Assembly (NCBI GenBank): GCA_900766245.1
Contig: CAAFUR010000027.1
Location: 1-64,000 of the forward strand
Reading direction: 5' to 3'
DNA from: Veillonellaceae bacterium
GTDB taxonomy: Bacteria > Bacillota > Negativicutes > Veillonellales > Veillonellaceae
Length of the DNA: 64,000 bases
In this document: piece after piece, positions 1-10,099 of the stretch
How positions within the stretch are numbered: the stretch's first letter is position 1
Layout: each line of letters starts with the position of its first letter
The notes under the pieces: model-generated
Told to the model about the DNA's origin: nothing
What the model saw: only the letters and a program-made list of their open reading frames with translations
Database searches by the model: none
Translations under genes and position numbers: made by a program

Positions 1-933
<933 letters not shown>

Positions 934-966
934 TTAAAAAACAAACTTGTAAGTTAACTATTATTC

Positions 967-1118
<152 letters not shown>

Positions 1119-1126
1119 TAAAAGAA

Positions 1127-1153
1127 GAGCACCCAAAAGGGTGCTCTTTTTTT
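1127..1153 (+). terminator. Intrinsic terminator of the rRNA operon
   Basis: An 8-bp perfect GC-rich stem (GAGCACCC / GGGTGCTC) with an AAAA loop is followed by seven T. It lies 8 bases after the 5S end. Confidence 0.93.
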
Positions 1154-1154
1154 A

Positions 1155-1472
1155 TTAATCAATATTCTTAATTCTACTAAGCCGTTTCCAGCCAATATGG
1201 CTCAAGTAATATCTATGGAAGAATGCAATAGGCCTGTGATCCCCAGTGAACCACTTTCATAGGAGCAAAGCACGCGCATAAGCAGGACTCATGATTTGAA
1301 GGAGCGAAGCGACGCGCAAATCTTAGAGTATCGCTTAGTTCCTAGCGTAAGATTTTGAAGCCCTGAAGGGGCGTACAAAATCCACAGCTAGGAACAAATA
1401 GGAAAGTCGCAACTGACAAGGTACAAAGAGAGCCCTTTCCACTCAATATGCCAATAGCGATATATATATTAC
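1155..1472. other. Gene-free spacer with palindromic repeats and an inverted 5S fragment
   Basis: No credible gene is seen. It holds a 15-base inverted copy of part of the 5S gene (1181-1195) and two related palindromic units at 1293-1322 (GATTTG...CAAATC) and 1351-1382 (GATTTTG...CAAAATC). A 9-bp inverted repeat, GTTCCTAGC at 1339-1347 and GCTAGGAAC at 1387-1395, encloses the second unit. A degenerate third unit may lie at 1250-1282. Confidence 0.6.
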
Positions 1473-1495
1473 GACACCGAAAGGTGTCTTTTTTT
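1473..1495 (+). terminator. Second intrinsic terminator after the rRNA operon
   Basis: The stem GACACC / GGTGTC with a GAAA loop is followed by TTTTTTT. It either backs up the rRNA terminator or ends an unrecognised transcript of the palindrome-rich spacer. Confidence 0.8.
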
Positions 1496-1593
1496 ATCTC
1501 TATACATAAAATAATAAAAAACAATTCTTATTTTTGAGAATGCATATTTATGTATATAGTTTTACCCTATAGTGTTCTATAGTTTATATCCAA

Positions 1594-1622
1594 TTGACTA
1601 CATAGGAATAAGAATATACAAT
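1594..1622 (+). promoter_or_regulatory. Predicted promoter upstream of cysK
   Basis: TTGACT at 1594-1599 and TACAAT at 1617-1622 are separated by 17 bases. If used, cysK would carry an AT-rich 5' leader of about 250 bases with a small hairpin near 1661-1681 (AGATACT / AGTATCT). No T-box or SAM riboswitch was recognised in that leader. Confidence 0.55.
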
Positions 1623-1878
1623 AGTAGACGTTACTATGGGTCTATGTTAAGGCGGTAAGTAGATACTATCTATAAGTATCTGTCGATACATATGTAGTAA
1701 ATATAAAATAAAAATATATATTTATAAAATTAGATATAGATATTATCAATATATTAAATTTATAGATTAATGATCAAACTATCACAGCAGATAGATATAT
1801 TTTCACTACATATTACGTAGTATATATTAACCATCGAGTAGAATACATAAAAAATACAGCAGTAAGGGGGAACCAATC

Positions 1879-2802
1879 ATGTACCAGCACGTAACAGATT
1901 TAATAGGCTCTACGCCTTTGGTGGCATTGGATGCTTTCACAAAACTATATCAATTGAATGGTCGCTTGTTAGGAAAACTAGAATATTTTAATCCACTGGG
2001 TAGTGTGAAGGATCGTGTTGCTTACGGAATGATCAAAGAGGGGATTGACTCTGGGGTGATACAAAAAGATACGGTGCTGATTGAGCCTACAAGTGGTAAT
2101 ACGGGTATTGGATTAGCTTTCGTAGCAGCTCAAATGGGTCTTAAGTTAATTCTTGTTATGCCCGACACGATGAGTGTGGAGCGACAACGGATTGTCAGAG
2201 CATTGGGCGCCTTAGTGGTGCTTTCACCGGGCATAGAAGGGATGAAAGGTAGCATTCGTGTGGCTGAGGAGTTACAGCAGATACATGGTAATGCGTTCAT
2301 CTTGCAACAATTTGCAAATCCTGCTAACCCGAACACACATTATGAGACTACTGGTCCTGAGATTTGGAAGGATACGAATGGTGAAGTAGATGTATTTATT
2401 TCCTCTATTGGTACTGGAGGAACGGTAACAGGTGTGGGGCGATATTTGAAAGAGCAAAACCCAAATGTACAGATTATCGGTGTAGAACCGACTACATCTG
2501 CTGTACTATCTGGCAAGGAAGCAGGTCCTCACGGGATCCAAGGTATTGGTGCAGGCTTTATCCCGGATGTATTAGATACTAAGCTGTTAGATAAAATTGT
2601 CACAGTTTCTACAGAAGATGCCTACGCATGTACGCGGACGATTGCTAAAACAGAGGGTTTGTTACTGGGTATTTCTTCTGGTTCTGCCTTACAAGCGGCC
2701 ATACAAATTGGTCAGGATCCTGCTTATAAGGATAAGAATATTGTTGTATTACTACCTGATGGTGGGGAGCGCTATTTATCAACAGGGATTTTCGATGCTT
2801 GA
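1879..2802 (+). CDS. cysK: Cysteine synthase A (O-acetylserine sulfhydrylase)
   Basis: This pyridoxal-phosphate enzyme makes cysteine from O-acetylserine and sulfide, the last step of sulfate assimilation, in the cytoplasm. The 307-residue length is normal for the family. The PLP lysine is K44 in NPLGSVKDR, the substrate-binding loop is TSGNTG at 71-76, the phosphate-binding loop is GTGGT at 178-182, and the C-terminal ISSGSA is at 265-270. The ATG is preceded by AAGGGGG. It stands just upstream of the sulfate importer and the sulfate activation genes, which supports a role in sulfate assimilation. CysM is a possible alternative name, but the motif set fits CysK better. Confidence 0.93.
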   Translation: MYQHVTDLIGSTPLVALDAFTKLYQLNGRLLGKLEYFNPLGSVKDRVAYGMIKEGIDSGVIQKDTVLIEPTSGNTGIGLAFVAAQMGLKLILVMPDTMSVERQRIVRALGALVVLSPGIEGMKGSIRVAEELQQIHGNAFILQQFANPANPNTHYETTGPEIWKDTNGEVDVFISSIGTGGTVTGVGRYLKEQNPNVQIIGVEPTTSAVLSGKEAGPHGIQGIGAGFIPDVLDTKLLDKIVTVSTEDAYACTRTIAKTEGLLLGISSGSALQAAIQIGQDPAYKDKNIVVLLPDGGERYLSTGIFDA

Positions 2803-2986
2803 AGTATTTTAGCGCATGACTCTTAAGTTTTATTTATAGAGTTGAGATATATCATATTTTTAGGCAGAGTATGGTCGCTATTTCTAAAGGTAGATAGGGA
2901 ATATTAGCAAACTAACTGGTTATAATTAGTGGCGTCTAACAATATGATTGTAGTGCTATGGAATGAATCATGACGATGGAGGATAT

Positions 2987-4012
2987 ATGAAACGAAAACG
3001 ATATAGAAACTGGCTCATCGCCATGATAGGCATTGTATGTATAGGGACTTTCACGGGATGTATGAAAGATCCCAAAATAGTGGGTAATGAGGTGCACATT
3101 ACGAATGTGTCCTATGATAGTACACGTGAGTTTTACGAAGATTATAATCGCTTGTTCCGTGAGCATTATAAGTCACTCACTGGAAAGGATGTGCATGTCA
3201 CGCAATCTCATGGTGGTTCCAGTGCGCAGGCCCGGTCCATCATTGAAGGGAATGATGCCGATGTTGTGTCCTTAGGGTCTTCGCAAGATATAGAGATGCT
3301 GAACCGTGTGCACTTGCTTGATGCAAATTGGGAAGAGATGTTCCTTAACCATTCGGCTCCCTATACGTCGATCATTGTATTCTTGGTGCGTAAGGATAAT
3401 CCCAAGCACATACGTGATTGGGAAGACTTAGACCGGTCGGGCATTTCCATTGTAGCTCCAGATCCTAAAAGTTCTAGTGCGGCTTGTTGGATATTCATGG
3501 CGGCTTGGGATCATGGACTTAGGGCATACGGCACAGAAACAGGTGCCAAAGGATATGTAAAATCTCTCTATGACCATGTGAAAGTTTTAGATGCTGGTGC
3601 TCGTAGTGCAGCGACGACTTTCGTAGAAAATAAACAAGGGGATGTGCTATTGATTTGGGAAAATGAAGCCTTGCAAATTGTGAAGAATTACCCAGGTCAA
3701 TATGAGTTGGTGACACCGAAAACGAGTATCGTTGCAGAGCCAAATGTGGCGCTTGTAAAAGGAATTACAGACCGAGATCAGACTACAGAGGTGGCTCGTG
3801 ATTACATTCAGTATTTATACTCCGACGAGGGACAACGATTGATTGGCTCCTATGGGTTTAGGCCGACCAATCCAGCTATCTTGCAGGAGTTTTCTTCGAC
3901 CTTTAATCATAGGATAGAGTTAACAACGATCCATGCTTATGGCGGTTGGGATGCAGTATATAAAAAGTTTTTTGATGAAGGTGGGGTATTTGATGAAATC
4001 TATGGAACCTAA
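2987..4012 (+). CDS. sbp: Sulfate-binding lipoprotein of the sulfate ABC importer
   Basis: This is the extracytoplasmic solute-binding protein that captures sulfate (possibly thiosulfate) for the CysTWA importer. The start chosen is the ATG at 2987, behind GGAGG at 2978-2982; an ATG at 2963 lacks a good site. The product has 341 residues. It begins with a basic, hydrophobic signal ending in TFTGC, which looks like a lipobox, so a lipoprotein is likely. Residues after the signal resemble the Sbp/CysP family (conserved segments ISIVAPDPKSSSAACW and PNVALVKGITDR). Its end overlaps the start of cysT by 20 bases, indicating translational coupling. Confidence 0.88.
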   Translation: MKRKRYRNWLIAMIGIVCIGTFTGCMKDPKIVGNEVHITNVSYDSTREFYEDYNRLFREHYKSLTGKDVHVTQSHGGSSAQARSIIEGNDADVVSLGSSQDIEMLNRVHLLDANWEEMFLNHSAPYTSIIVFLVRKDNPKHIRDWEDLDRSGISIVAPDPKSSSAACWIFMAAWDHGLRAYGTETGAKGYVKSLYDHVKVLDAGARSAATTFVENKQGDVLLIWENEALQIVKNYPGQYELVTPKTSIVAEPNVALVKGITDRDQTTEVARDYIQYLYSDEGQRLIGSYGFRPTNPAILQEFSSTFNHRIELTTIHAYGGWDAVYKKFFDEGGVFDEIYGT

Positions 4013-4868
4013 TACATCGTGGCTTTCACGAATCATAAACCCTACATCGACACGGATTATTCCAGGCATGGGATTGTCTTTGGGCATTACCATTGCTCTA
4101 TTATCTATCTGTATCATTATCCCTTTAGGGTCGGTGTTTTCCCATGGTTTATCCTTGCCTTGGGACACGTGGAAAGTATTGCTTACAAAAGCGAATGTAG
4201 TACAGGCCTTTAAAACTAGTTTATTGACAGCCGCTATTGCAGCAGCTATTAATGTGGTCTTTGGATTTATCTTGGCTTGGGTACTGGTGCGGTATACCTT
4301 TCCAGGAAAAGCCTTGCTGAATAGCATGATAGAACTCCCCTTTGCCCTACCCACAGCGGTGGCAGGGATTACTTTATCGAAACTGTATACCGATACAGGT
4401 TGGTTTGGGTCCATCTTGTCCCAGTGGGGGATTCATGTGGCTTACAGTCAAATAGGCATTGTGGTAGCCCTCGTATTTGTAGGGATTCCCTTTGTGGTGC
4501 GGTCCTTGGAACCGGTGTTAGAAACATTAGATCCTATTTATGAAGAGGCAGCTTTCATGATGGGAGCGAGCAAGTTTAGACTGTACCGACAAGTTATTTT
4601 TCCTGAATTATTGCCACCCTTGTTGACGGGTTTTAGCTTGGCTTTTGCTAGAGGGATTGGCGAATATGGTAGCATTATTTACATTTCAGGGAATAGTTTT
4701 AAAAATCACACGCAGGCTGTGTCCTATGTGATTATGCAAAAGTTAAACTATGCCGACTATAGCAGTGCTACGGCCATTGCCATTGTGCTACTAGGCATTT
4801 CGTTTTCTATATTATTAGTGGTGAATCTGATTCAGAATCATCACGCAAAGCGTATTAAAGGGAGGTAA
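3993..4868 (+). CDS. cysT: Sulfate ABC transporter permease CysT
   Basis: This is one of the two membrane subunits that form the sulfate channel. The start is the ATG at 3993 (behind GGTGGGG), giving 291 residues; upstream in-frame ATGs lie deep inside sbp and were not used. About six membrane segments are visible. The EAA-type loop that docks the ATPase is YEEAAFMMGASKFRLYRQV followed by FPELLPP. It overlaps sbp and is followed 7 bases later by cysW, so sbp-cysT-cysW form one operon. Confidence 0.92.
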   Translation: MKSMEPNTSWLSRIINPTSTRIIPGMGLSLGITIALLSICIIIPLGSVFSHGLSLPWDTWKVLLTKANVVQAFKTSLLTAAIAAAINVVFGFILAWVLVRYTFPGKALLNSMIELPFALPTAVAGITLSKLYTDTGWFGSILSQWGIHVAYSQIGIVVALVFVGIPFVVRSLEPVLETLDPIYEEAAFMMGASKFRLYRQVIFPELLPPLLTGFSLAFARGIGEYGSIIYISGNSFKNHTQAVSYVIMQKLNYADYSSATAIAIVLLGISFSILLVVNLIQNHHAKRIKGR

Positions 4869-4875
4869 GGAAGCT

Positions 4876-5703
4876 ATGAAAGGACGATACGGTTCTACCT
4901 TGTTAATTGTATTAGCTTGGGTTTTCATTATTTTTATGCTCCTTATTCCTATGCTTTCAGTAGTGTTTCAGTCTTTATCCTTAGGTTGGCAGTTCTATGT
5001 GCAGTCTATTAGCACTGTATATGTGATGAAATCTTTGGGACTGACCATTCTGGTGATGGTCATTGCTATGTTGGTGAGTGCTATCTTTGGAGTGGCAGCA
5101 GCATTTGCTGTGTCGAAATTTGATTTTCCTGGTAAAACATTGATAGCTACTTTGGCAGATATACCTTTTTCTGTATCGCCAGTCATTGCGGGCCTAGCCT
5201 TTTTACTCACTTTCGGTAGATTGGGATGGTTAGGACCCTACATCAATCAGTTCAATGCGTGGACAGGACTAGATATTCGTATTGTGTTTGCTATACCAGG
5301 GGTTATCTTGGTTACTATATTTATGACGATGCCCTTTGTATTCCGTGAAATCTTGCCAGTCTTGTTGAATCAAGGACGAGAAGAAGAGGAAGCAGCGGCT
5401 TTGATGGGAGCTTCTGGATGGCGTATTTTTAAGGAGATCACCTTTCCTCACATCAAATGGCCTTTGTTGTATGGAATTATCCTGTGTGGTGCCAGGGCTA
5501 TGGGTGAATTTGGCGCAGTGGCAGCGGTATCTAAGGCGAGGGGCTCTACGTTTACCTTGCCATTAGAAATCGATGCTCTCTATATGTCTGGTACTGAAAG
5601 TGCCGTAGTAGCATCCTTTAGTGTATCGTCGGTGTTGATTCTATTGGCTTTCATCATGATTGGGTTGCGCACCTATGCGGCGTATAAAGCTAGTCATCGA
5701 TAA
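4876..5703 (+). CDS. cysW: Sulfate ABC transporter permease CysW
   Basis: This second membrane subunit pairs with CysT in the sulfate importer. It has 275 residues, about six hydrophobic segments, and the docking loop EEEAAALMGASGWRIFKEIT followed by FPHIKWP. The conserved GARAMGEFGAVAAVS near the C-terminal third is typical of CysW. It starts at an ATG behind AGGGAGG, 7 bases after cysT, and is followed by a 155-base gap before cysA in which no terminator is obvious. Confidence 0.92.
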   Translation: MKGRYGSTLLIVLAWVFIIFMLLIPMLSVVFQSLSLGWQFYVQSISTVYVMKSLGLTILVMVIAMLVSAIFGVAAAFAVSKFDFPGKTLIATLADIPFSVSPVIAGLAFLLTFGRLGWLGPYINQFNAWTGLDIRIVFAIPGVILVTIFMTMPFVFREILPVLLNQGREEEEAAALMGASGWRIFKEITFPHIKWPLLYGIILCGARAMGEFGAVAAVSKARGSTFTLPLEIDALYMSGTESAVVASFSVSSVLILLAFIMIGLRTYAAYKASHR

Positions 5704-5858
5704 AGCGCCCCATCGGTTAGGAAATCCAATGATAGAGTGAGTTATCTATAGAATCAGCCATTGGTAACACGAGTCGTGAATGTCAATGATTAAGGTATTC
5801 CTTGGTAAGGATCGTCAATGATACCCATCGGCATGATACAAATAGAGGGAGGAAATAC

Positions 5859-6920
5859 ATGTACGTTAGTTTATCGAATATATATAAAAATTATGGAGAT
5901 TTTCAGGCTTCGAAAGATGTGTCCTTGTCTATTGAGAAGGGCAGTTTAGTAGCCCTCTTAGGACCCAGTGGTAGTGGGAAGACAACCATATTACGGATGA
6001 TTGCTGGCTTGGAAACACCAGATCGAGGTGATATCTATATCAATGGTACACGGGTCAACGATGTAGCGCCTGCAGACCGGGGGATTGGTTTTTTATTTCA
6101 AAGTTATGCATTGTTTCGTTATATGACGGTCTTTGATAACATTGCCTTTGGCTTGACTGTAAAGAAAGTGTCCAAGGAGGAAATTCGTCGCCGTGTAACA
6201 GAGCTTATCGAACTCATTGGCCTTAGTGGATTAGAAGATAGATATCCGAGTCAACTGTCCGGCGGACAACGGCAACGGGTTGCCTTTGCGAGAGCGTTGG
6301 CACCGAATCCAGAGGTATTGCTCTTGGATGAACCCTTTGCAGCCATCGATGCGAAGGTAAAAGAAGAACTTCGCATGTGGCTACGCAATACGATTCAGCA
6401 AATCGGGATTACTACTATTTTTGTCACACACGACCAAGAAGAGGCCTTAGAAATGGCGGATCAAATCGTGGTGACCAACAAAGGTCGTATCGAACAAGTA
6501 GGAACACCGCAGGAGATCTACTGCAATCCAGAGACTCCTTTTGTGGCTAAGTTCTTAGGGAAGTCTTCTGTTGTAGAAGGGTATGACGTGTTAAAGGGCT
6601 TTCAGAAAATAGACAATGTAAAAGAAGCCTTAATTCGACCTGAATATATCAGTATTCATCCCCAAGGGTCGTTACACCGCTATCGCAGCGTAGTGGAACT
6701 AGGTCATATTGAACATATTTTGTTCAAAGGAAATCGTTTAGAAGTGACGGTCCGGATTGGTGAGTTAGTACTGGTGGCGAATCATACTATCGATGGACAT
6801 GCTTTCAAAGTAGGAGATGCGGTAGATGTGTTGATTTCAAGAATTTGTATTTACGATGAGACGGATACGTATCTAGTAGAAAATGAAGGTATGAATACAA
6901 GTAGCTTGTTCTATATTTAG
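5859..6920 (+). CDS. cysA: Sulfate ABC transporter ATP-binding protein CysA
   Basis: This cytoplasmic ATPase drives sulfate import. The ATG at 5859 sits behind GAGGGAGG; an upstream TTG at 5802 has no ribosome site. The product is 353 residues. Walker A is GPSGSGKT (35-42), the signature LSGGQ at 133-137, Walker B LLLDEP at 154-159, and the switch histidine H191. The C-terminal third is the regulatory TOBE-like region found in sulfate and molybdate importers. Gene context with cysT and cysW fixes the substrate as sulfate or thiosulfate. Confidence 0.92.
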   Translation: MYVSLSNIYKNYGDFQASKDVSLSIEKGSLVALLGPSGSGKTTILRMIAGLETPDRGDIYINGTRVNDVAPADRGIGFLFQSYALFRYMTVFDNIAFGLTVKKVSKEEIRRRVTELIELIGLSGLEDRYPSQLSGGQRQRVAFARALAPNPEVLLLDEPFAAIDAKVKEELRMWLRNTIQQIGITTIFVTHDQEEALEMADQIVVTNKGRIEQVGTPQEIYCNPETPFVAKFLGKSSVVEGYDVLKGFQKIDNVKEALIRPEYISIHPQGSLHRYRSVVELGHIEHILFKGNRLEVTVRIGELVLVANHTIDGHAFKVGDAVDVLISRICIYDETDTYLVENEGMNTSSLFYI

Positions 6921-7085
6921 AAATCTACAAGGCGTCTAGATACACGGGGTATCTAGGTATCTAACATATAGGGTAGTGCAAAAGGTCTAGTATTTGGCGT
7001 ATAGGACGAAGCTTTCATAAGGTATAAATAAAATAGAAACAATATATACAAGGGTATATACGCATGGAAGGAAAGGGTGCATAGG

Positions 7086-8891
7086 ATGTTAGGAAAGAAA
7101 GAGCGACTGCGCACGGATGTGCTGATTATCGGCGGAGGGACGGCTGGTTGTTATGCAGCGTTAACCATAGGAAAAGCCAGCGATGCTCGTATCATCGTGG
7201 CAGAGAAGGCTCATATTAAACGAAGTGGCTGTTTGGCAGCAGGGGTGAATGCCATCAACTGTTATATTTTGCCCAATCGTACAGTCCAAGATTATGTGGA
7301 CTATGCTACGAAGGATGCGGAGGGCATTGTACGAGATGACTTGTTGCGTACGATGTGCGAACGAGTAAATGGTACAGTTCATGAGCTAGAACGCTTAGGA
7401 TTGGTGATTTTGAAAGATGACCAAGGTAATTATGTAGCTCGTGGAAATCGTAATATTAAAATTAATGGTGAAAATATTAAGCCTATCTTGGCGAGTGCTG
7501 TAGAATCTTTGAAAAATTGTCAGGTGATTAATCAATTAGTTATCACGGATTACATTGTGAAAGACAATCGCATCTATGGGGCTGTAGGATTCCATAAGGA
7601 AACGGGCACCATCTATGAGATTGAAGCGACCTACGTAATCTGCGCCACTGGCGGTGCCTCTGGGATTTATAAACCTAACAATCCGGGCTTTTCTCGTCAT
7701 AAAATGTGGTATTCCCCATTCAATACAGGGGCGGGCTATGCGATGGGGATCTTGCAAGGGGCGGAGATGACGACCCTAGAGATGCGATTCATTGCCCTTC
7801 GTTGTAAAGATACTATCGCCCCTACAGGGACTATTGCCCAAGGGGTAGGAGCGAAACAAATCAATAGTCTTGGTGAGAATTATGAAAGCGTATACGGCAT
7901 CACTACGTCCCAACGTGTGTATGGTACCGTACAGGAACAGGTGGAAGGCAGAGGCCCTTGCTATTTAGGAACGAAGGGGATTTCTCCAGACCAAGAGCAA
8001 GACTTGCTGAAAGCCTACCTCAACATGGCACCAAGCCAAACATTGCGTTGGGTAGAACGTGGACAAGGACCTGCCACAGAAAATGTAGAAATTGAAGGTA
8101 CAGAGCCATATATCGTAGGCGGTCATACAGCGAGTGGCTACTGGGTAGATACGCACCGAGAAACGACCATCACTAACTTGTTTGCTGCTGGTGATGTGGC
8201 AGGGGGAGCTCCTCAAAAATATGTCACAGGAGCCTTAGCAGAAGGTGAAATTGCAGGTGATGAAATTGTACGACGGTACCAAGATCAAGGTGAAGTGCCA
8301 TCTGTAGGAAATGAACCATGGTATAAGGAAGCAATCGATGCTATCTTGAAACGATATGTTGCACAAATTGGTAGTAATGATGACTTTACACAAACCAGAT
8401 CTAACGATAGTGCTGTACAAAACGGCAAAAACATTGGTGTTGAACTAGTTCACAATGATGGTACTGTACTGGCTAGCAAGAGTTCTGCTTTAGCCCACAT
8501 CGAAGCGCACGAACAACGCTTACAAGACATTATGGATGTCTATGCCGGTGGTATTAGCCAAGCCTACAAATACACAGAAGAAAGCTTAGGCGTTGCGAAA
8601 TCAAAATTAGAAGCCTTAGCCAAAGACGTAGAGCAATTACAAGCCAATACCTTACATGAATTGTCCTACCTCTATGAATTGCGAGATCGCATTGTGGTGG
8701 CCCGAGCCTTAGTGGCTCATTTAGAGGGACGTAAGGAAACACGTTGGCACAGCTTTGGAGAACATGGTGACTACCCGAATTGTAGCGATGAGGGATTGGT
8801 GTACGTCAACTCCGTATATCAAGATGGTGAATTTCAGATCTTTCAACGGCCACTAGTAGAAAAGGGGGATACTTATGAGCATACAAATTAA
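7086..8891 (+). CDS. aprA: Adenylylsulfate reductase alpha subunit (AprA-type flavoprotein)
   Basis: This is a flavoprotein of the fumarate reductase/AprA superfamily, predicted to reduce adenosine phosphosulfate (APS) to sulfite and AMP. The ATG at 7086 follows GGAAGGAAAGGG; the product has 601 residues. An N-terminal FAD motif (VLIIGGGTAGCYAAL) is followed by family segments such as GCLAAGVNAINCY and VEGRGPCYLGTKG. The FAD-binding C-terminal segment is LFAAGDVAGGAPQKYVTGAL. It overlaps the ferredoxin-like aprB by 17 bases and is followed by cysDN, which make APS. That context argues for APS reduction in assimilation rather than fumarate reduction. Confidence 0.82.
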   Translation: MLGKKERLRTDVLIIGGGTAGCYAALTIGKASDARIIVAEKAHIKRSGCLAAGVNAINCYILPNRTVQDYVDYATKDAEGIVRDDLLRTMCERVNGTVHELERLGLVILKDDQGNYVARGNRNIKINGENIKPILASAVESLKNCQVINQLVITDYIVKDNRIYGAVGFHKETGTIYEIEATYVICATGGASGIYKPNNPGFSRHKMWYSPFNTGAGYAMGILQGAEMTTLEMRFIALRCKDTIAPTGTIAQGVGAKQINSLGENYESVYGITTSQRVYGTVQEQVEGRGPCYLGTKGISPDQEQDLLKAYLNMAPSQTLRWVERGQGPATENVEIEGTEPYIVGGHTASGYWVDTHRETTITNLFAAGDVAGGAPQKYVTGALAEGEIAGDEIVRRYQDQGEVPSVGNEPWYKEAIDAILKRYVAQIGSNDDFTQTRSNDSAVQNGKNIGVELVHNDGTVLASKSSALAHIEAHEQRLQDIMDVYAGGISQAYKYTEESLGVAKSKLEALAKDVEQLQANTLHELSYLYELRDRIVVARALVAHLEGRKETRWHSFGEHGDYPNCSDEGLVYVNSVYQDGEFQIFQRPLVEKGDTYEHTN

Positions 8892-9189
8892 TAAGGATAC
8901 TTGTATCGGTTGCGGTAGATGCCAGCAAGTATGCCCAGGGACGCTGATCTACAAAGATGAGGCGAAGAAAGCTTACATCGCCTATCCTTCTGATTGTTGG
9001 GGCTGCGTGTCTTGTGTAAAAGAATGCCCTGTAGGAGCTATTTCCTTTTTCTTAGGAGAAGACATGGGTGGTAAGGGCGCTACTATGGTAGTGCAAACAG
9101 AAGGTCATTTATTGCACTGGAACATTACGAAAGTAGATGGAACTGTGCAACGAATTACAGTGAATGCAAAAGAAAGTAATGCCTATTAA
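8875..9189 (+). CDS. aprB: Adenylylsulfate reductase beta subunit, 2x[4Fe-4S] ferredoxin-like
   Basis: This is the electron-transfer partner of AprA. Two complete 4Fe-4S motifs are visible: C10, C13, C16, C20 and C41, C44, C47, C51. At 104 residues it is shorter than the AprB of sulfate-respiring bacteria (about 150), lacking much of the C-terminal tail that wraps around AprA there. The ATG is preceded by AAAGGGGG and overlaps aprA. Generic ferredoxin is the alternative, but position and overlap support AprB. Confidence 0.8.
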   Translation: MSIQINKDTCIGCGRCQQVCPGTLIYKDEAKKAYIAYPSDCWGCVSCVKECPVGAISFFLGEDMGGKGATMVVQTEGHLLHWNITKVDGTVQRITVNAKESNAY

Positions 9190-9199
9190 GGAGGTCAAT

Positions 9200-10099
9200 A
9201 TGAGTCAATTCTCTCATTTAGATGAATTAGAAGCGGAAGCTATATATATTATTCGTGAGGTAGCCGCACAATGTGAAAATCCAGTGATGCTATACTCCAT
9301 CGGGAAAGATAGTTCGGTAATGCTGTATTTAGCAATGAAAGCTTTTTATCCAGCAAAACCGCCATTCCCATTCTTACATGTTAACACTACTTGGAAGTTC
9401 AAAGAGATGATTGAGTTTCGTGACAATGTGGCAAAGAAATTAGGCATCGAAATGCTAGAGTACATTAACCAAGACGGAGTGGATCGTGGTATCAATCCAT
9501 TCGACTCTGGTGCGGCCTACACAGATATTATGAAAACACAAGCTTTAAAACAAGCGTTGGACAAATACGGCTTTGATGCGGCCTTTGGTGGTGGTCGTCG
9601 AGATGAAGAAAAATCTCGTGCGAAAGAACGTATCTTTTCTTTCCGGAATGAACAACATGCGTGGGATCCAAAGAATCAACGTCCAGAGATGTGGAAACTA
9701 TTTAACACAAAAATCAACAAAGGGGAAAGCATGCGTGTATTCCCTATCTCTAACTGGACAGAAACAGATATTTGGCAATATATCAAACGGGAAAACATCG
9801 ACATCGTACCATTGTACTTTGCAGCAGAACGACCAGTAGTAGAACGTGATGGCAACTTAATCATGGTCGATGATGAGCGATTCCGCTTGCAAGATGGTGA
9901 GACCGTAGAAAATAAATTAGTACGATTCCGTACATTAGGCTGTTACCCATTAACAGGTGGTATTGAATCGAATGCGACCACTTTAGATGAAATCATTGAA
10001 GAAACATTGAGTGCTGTATCGTCTGAACGAACCACAAGGGTTATTGACAGTGAAGCGGCAGGTAGCATGGAACGACGTAAACGGGAGGGCTATTTCTAA
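9200..10099 (+). CDS. cysD: Sulfate adenylyltransferase subunit 2
   Basis: With CysN this makes APS from sulfate and ATP. The ATG at 9200 lies behind a perfect AAGGAGG; the product is 299 residues, the usual length. The PP-loop reads [14 protein letters not shown] near residues 34-47, and the conserved [17 protein letters not shown] and [10 protein letters not shown] segments are present. The stop codon overlaps the ATG of cysN (TAATG), so the two subunits are translationally coupled. Confidence 0.95.
   Translation: MSQFSHLDELEAEAIYIIREVAAQCENPVMLYSIGKDSSVMLYLAMKAFYPAKPPFPFLHVNTTWKFKEMIEFRDNVAKKLGIEMLEYINQDGVDRGINPFDSGAAYTDIMKTQALKQALDKYGFDAAFGGGRRDEEKSRAKERIFSFRNEQHAWDPKNQRPEMWKLFNTKINKGESMRVFPISNWTETDIWQYIKRENIDIVPLYFAAERPVVERDGNLIMVDDERFRLQDGETVENKLVRFRTLGCYPLTGGIESNATTLDEIIEETLSAVSSERTTRVIDSEAAGSMERRKREGYF

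Noticed and set aside
1500..1878. T-box leader before cysK
   Set aside because: The T-box sequence and antiterminator motif were not seen, and no terminator precedes cysK.
7086..8891. Fumarate reductase flavoprotein as the call for the aprA gene
   Set aside because: The partner is a short two-cluster ferredoxin and the neighbours make APS; no fumarate reductase iron or membrane subunits are present.
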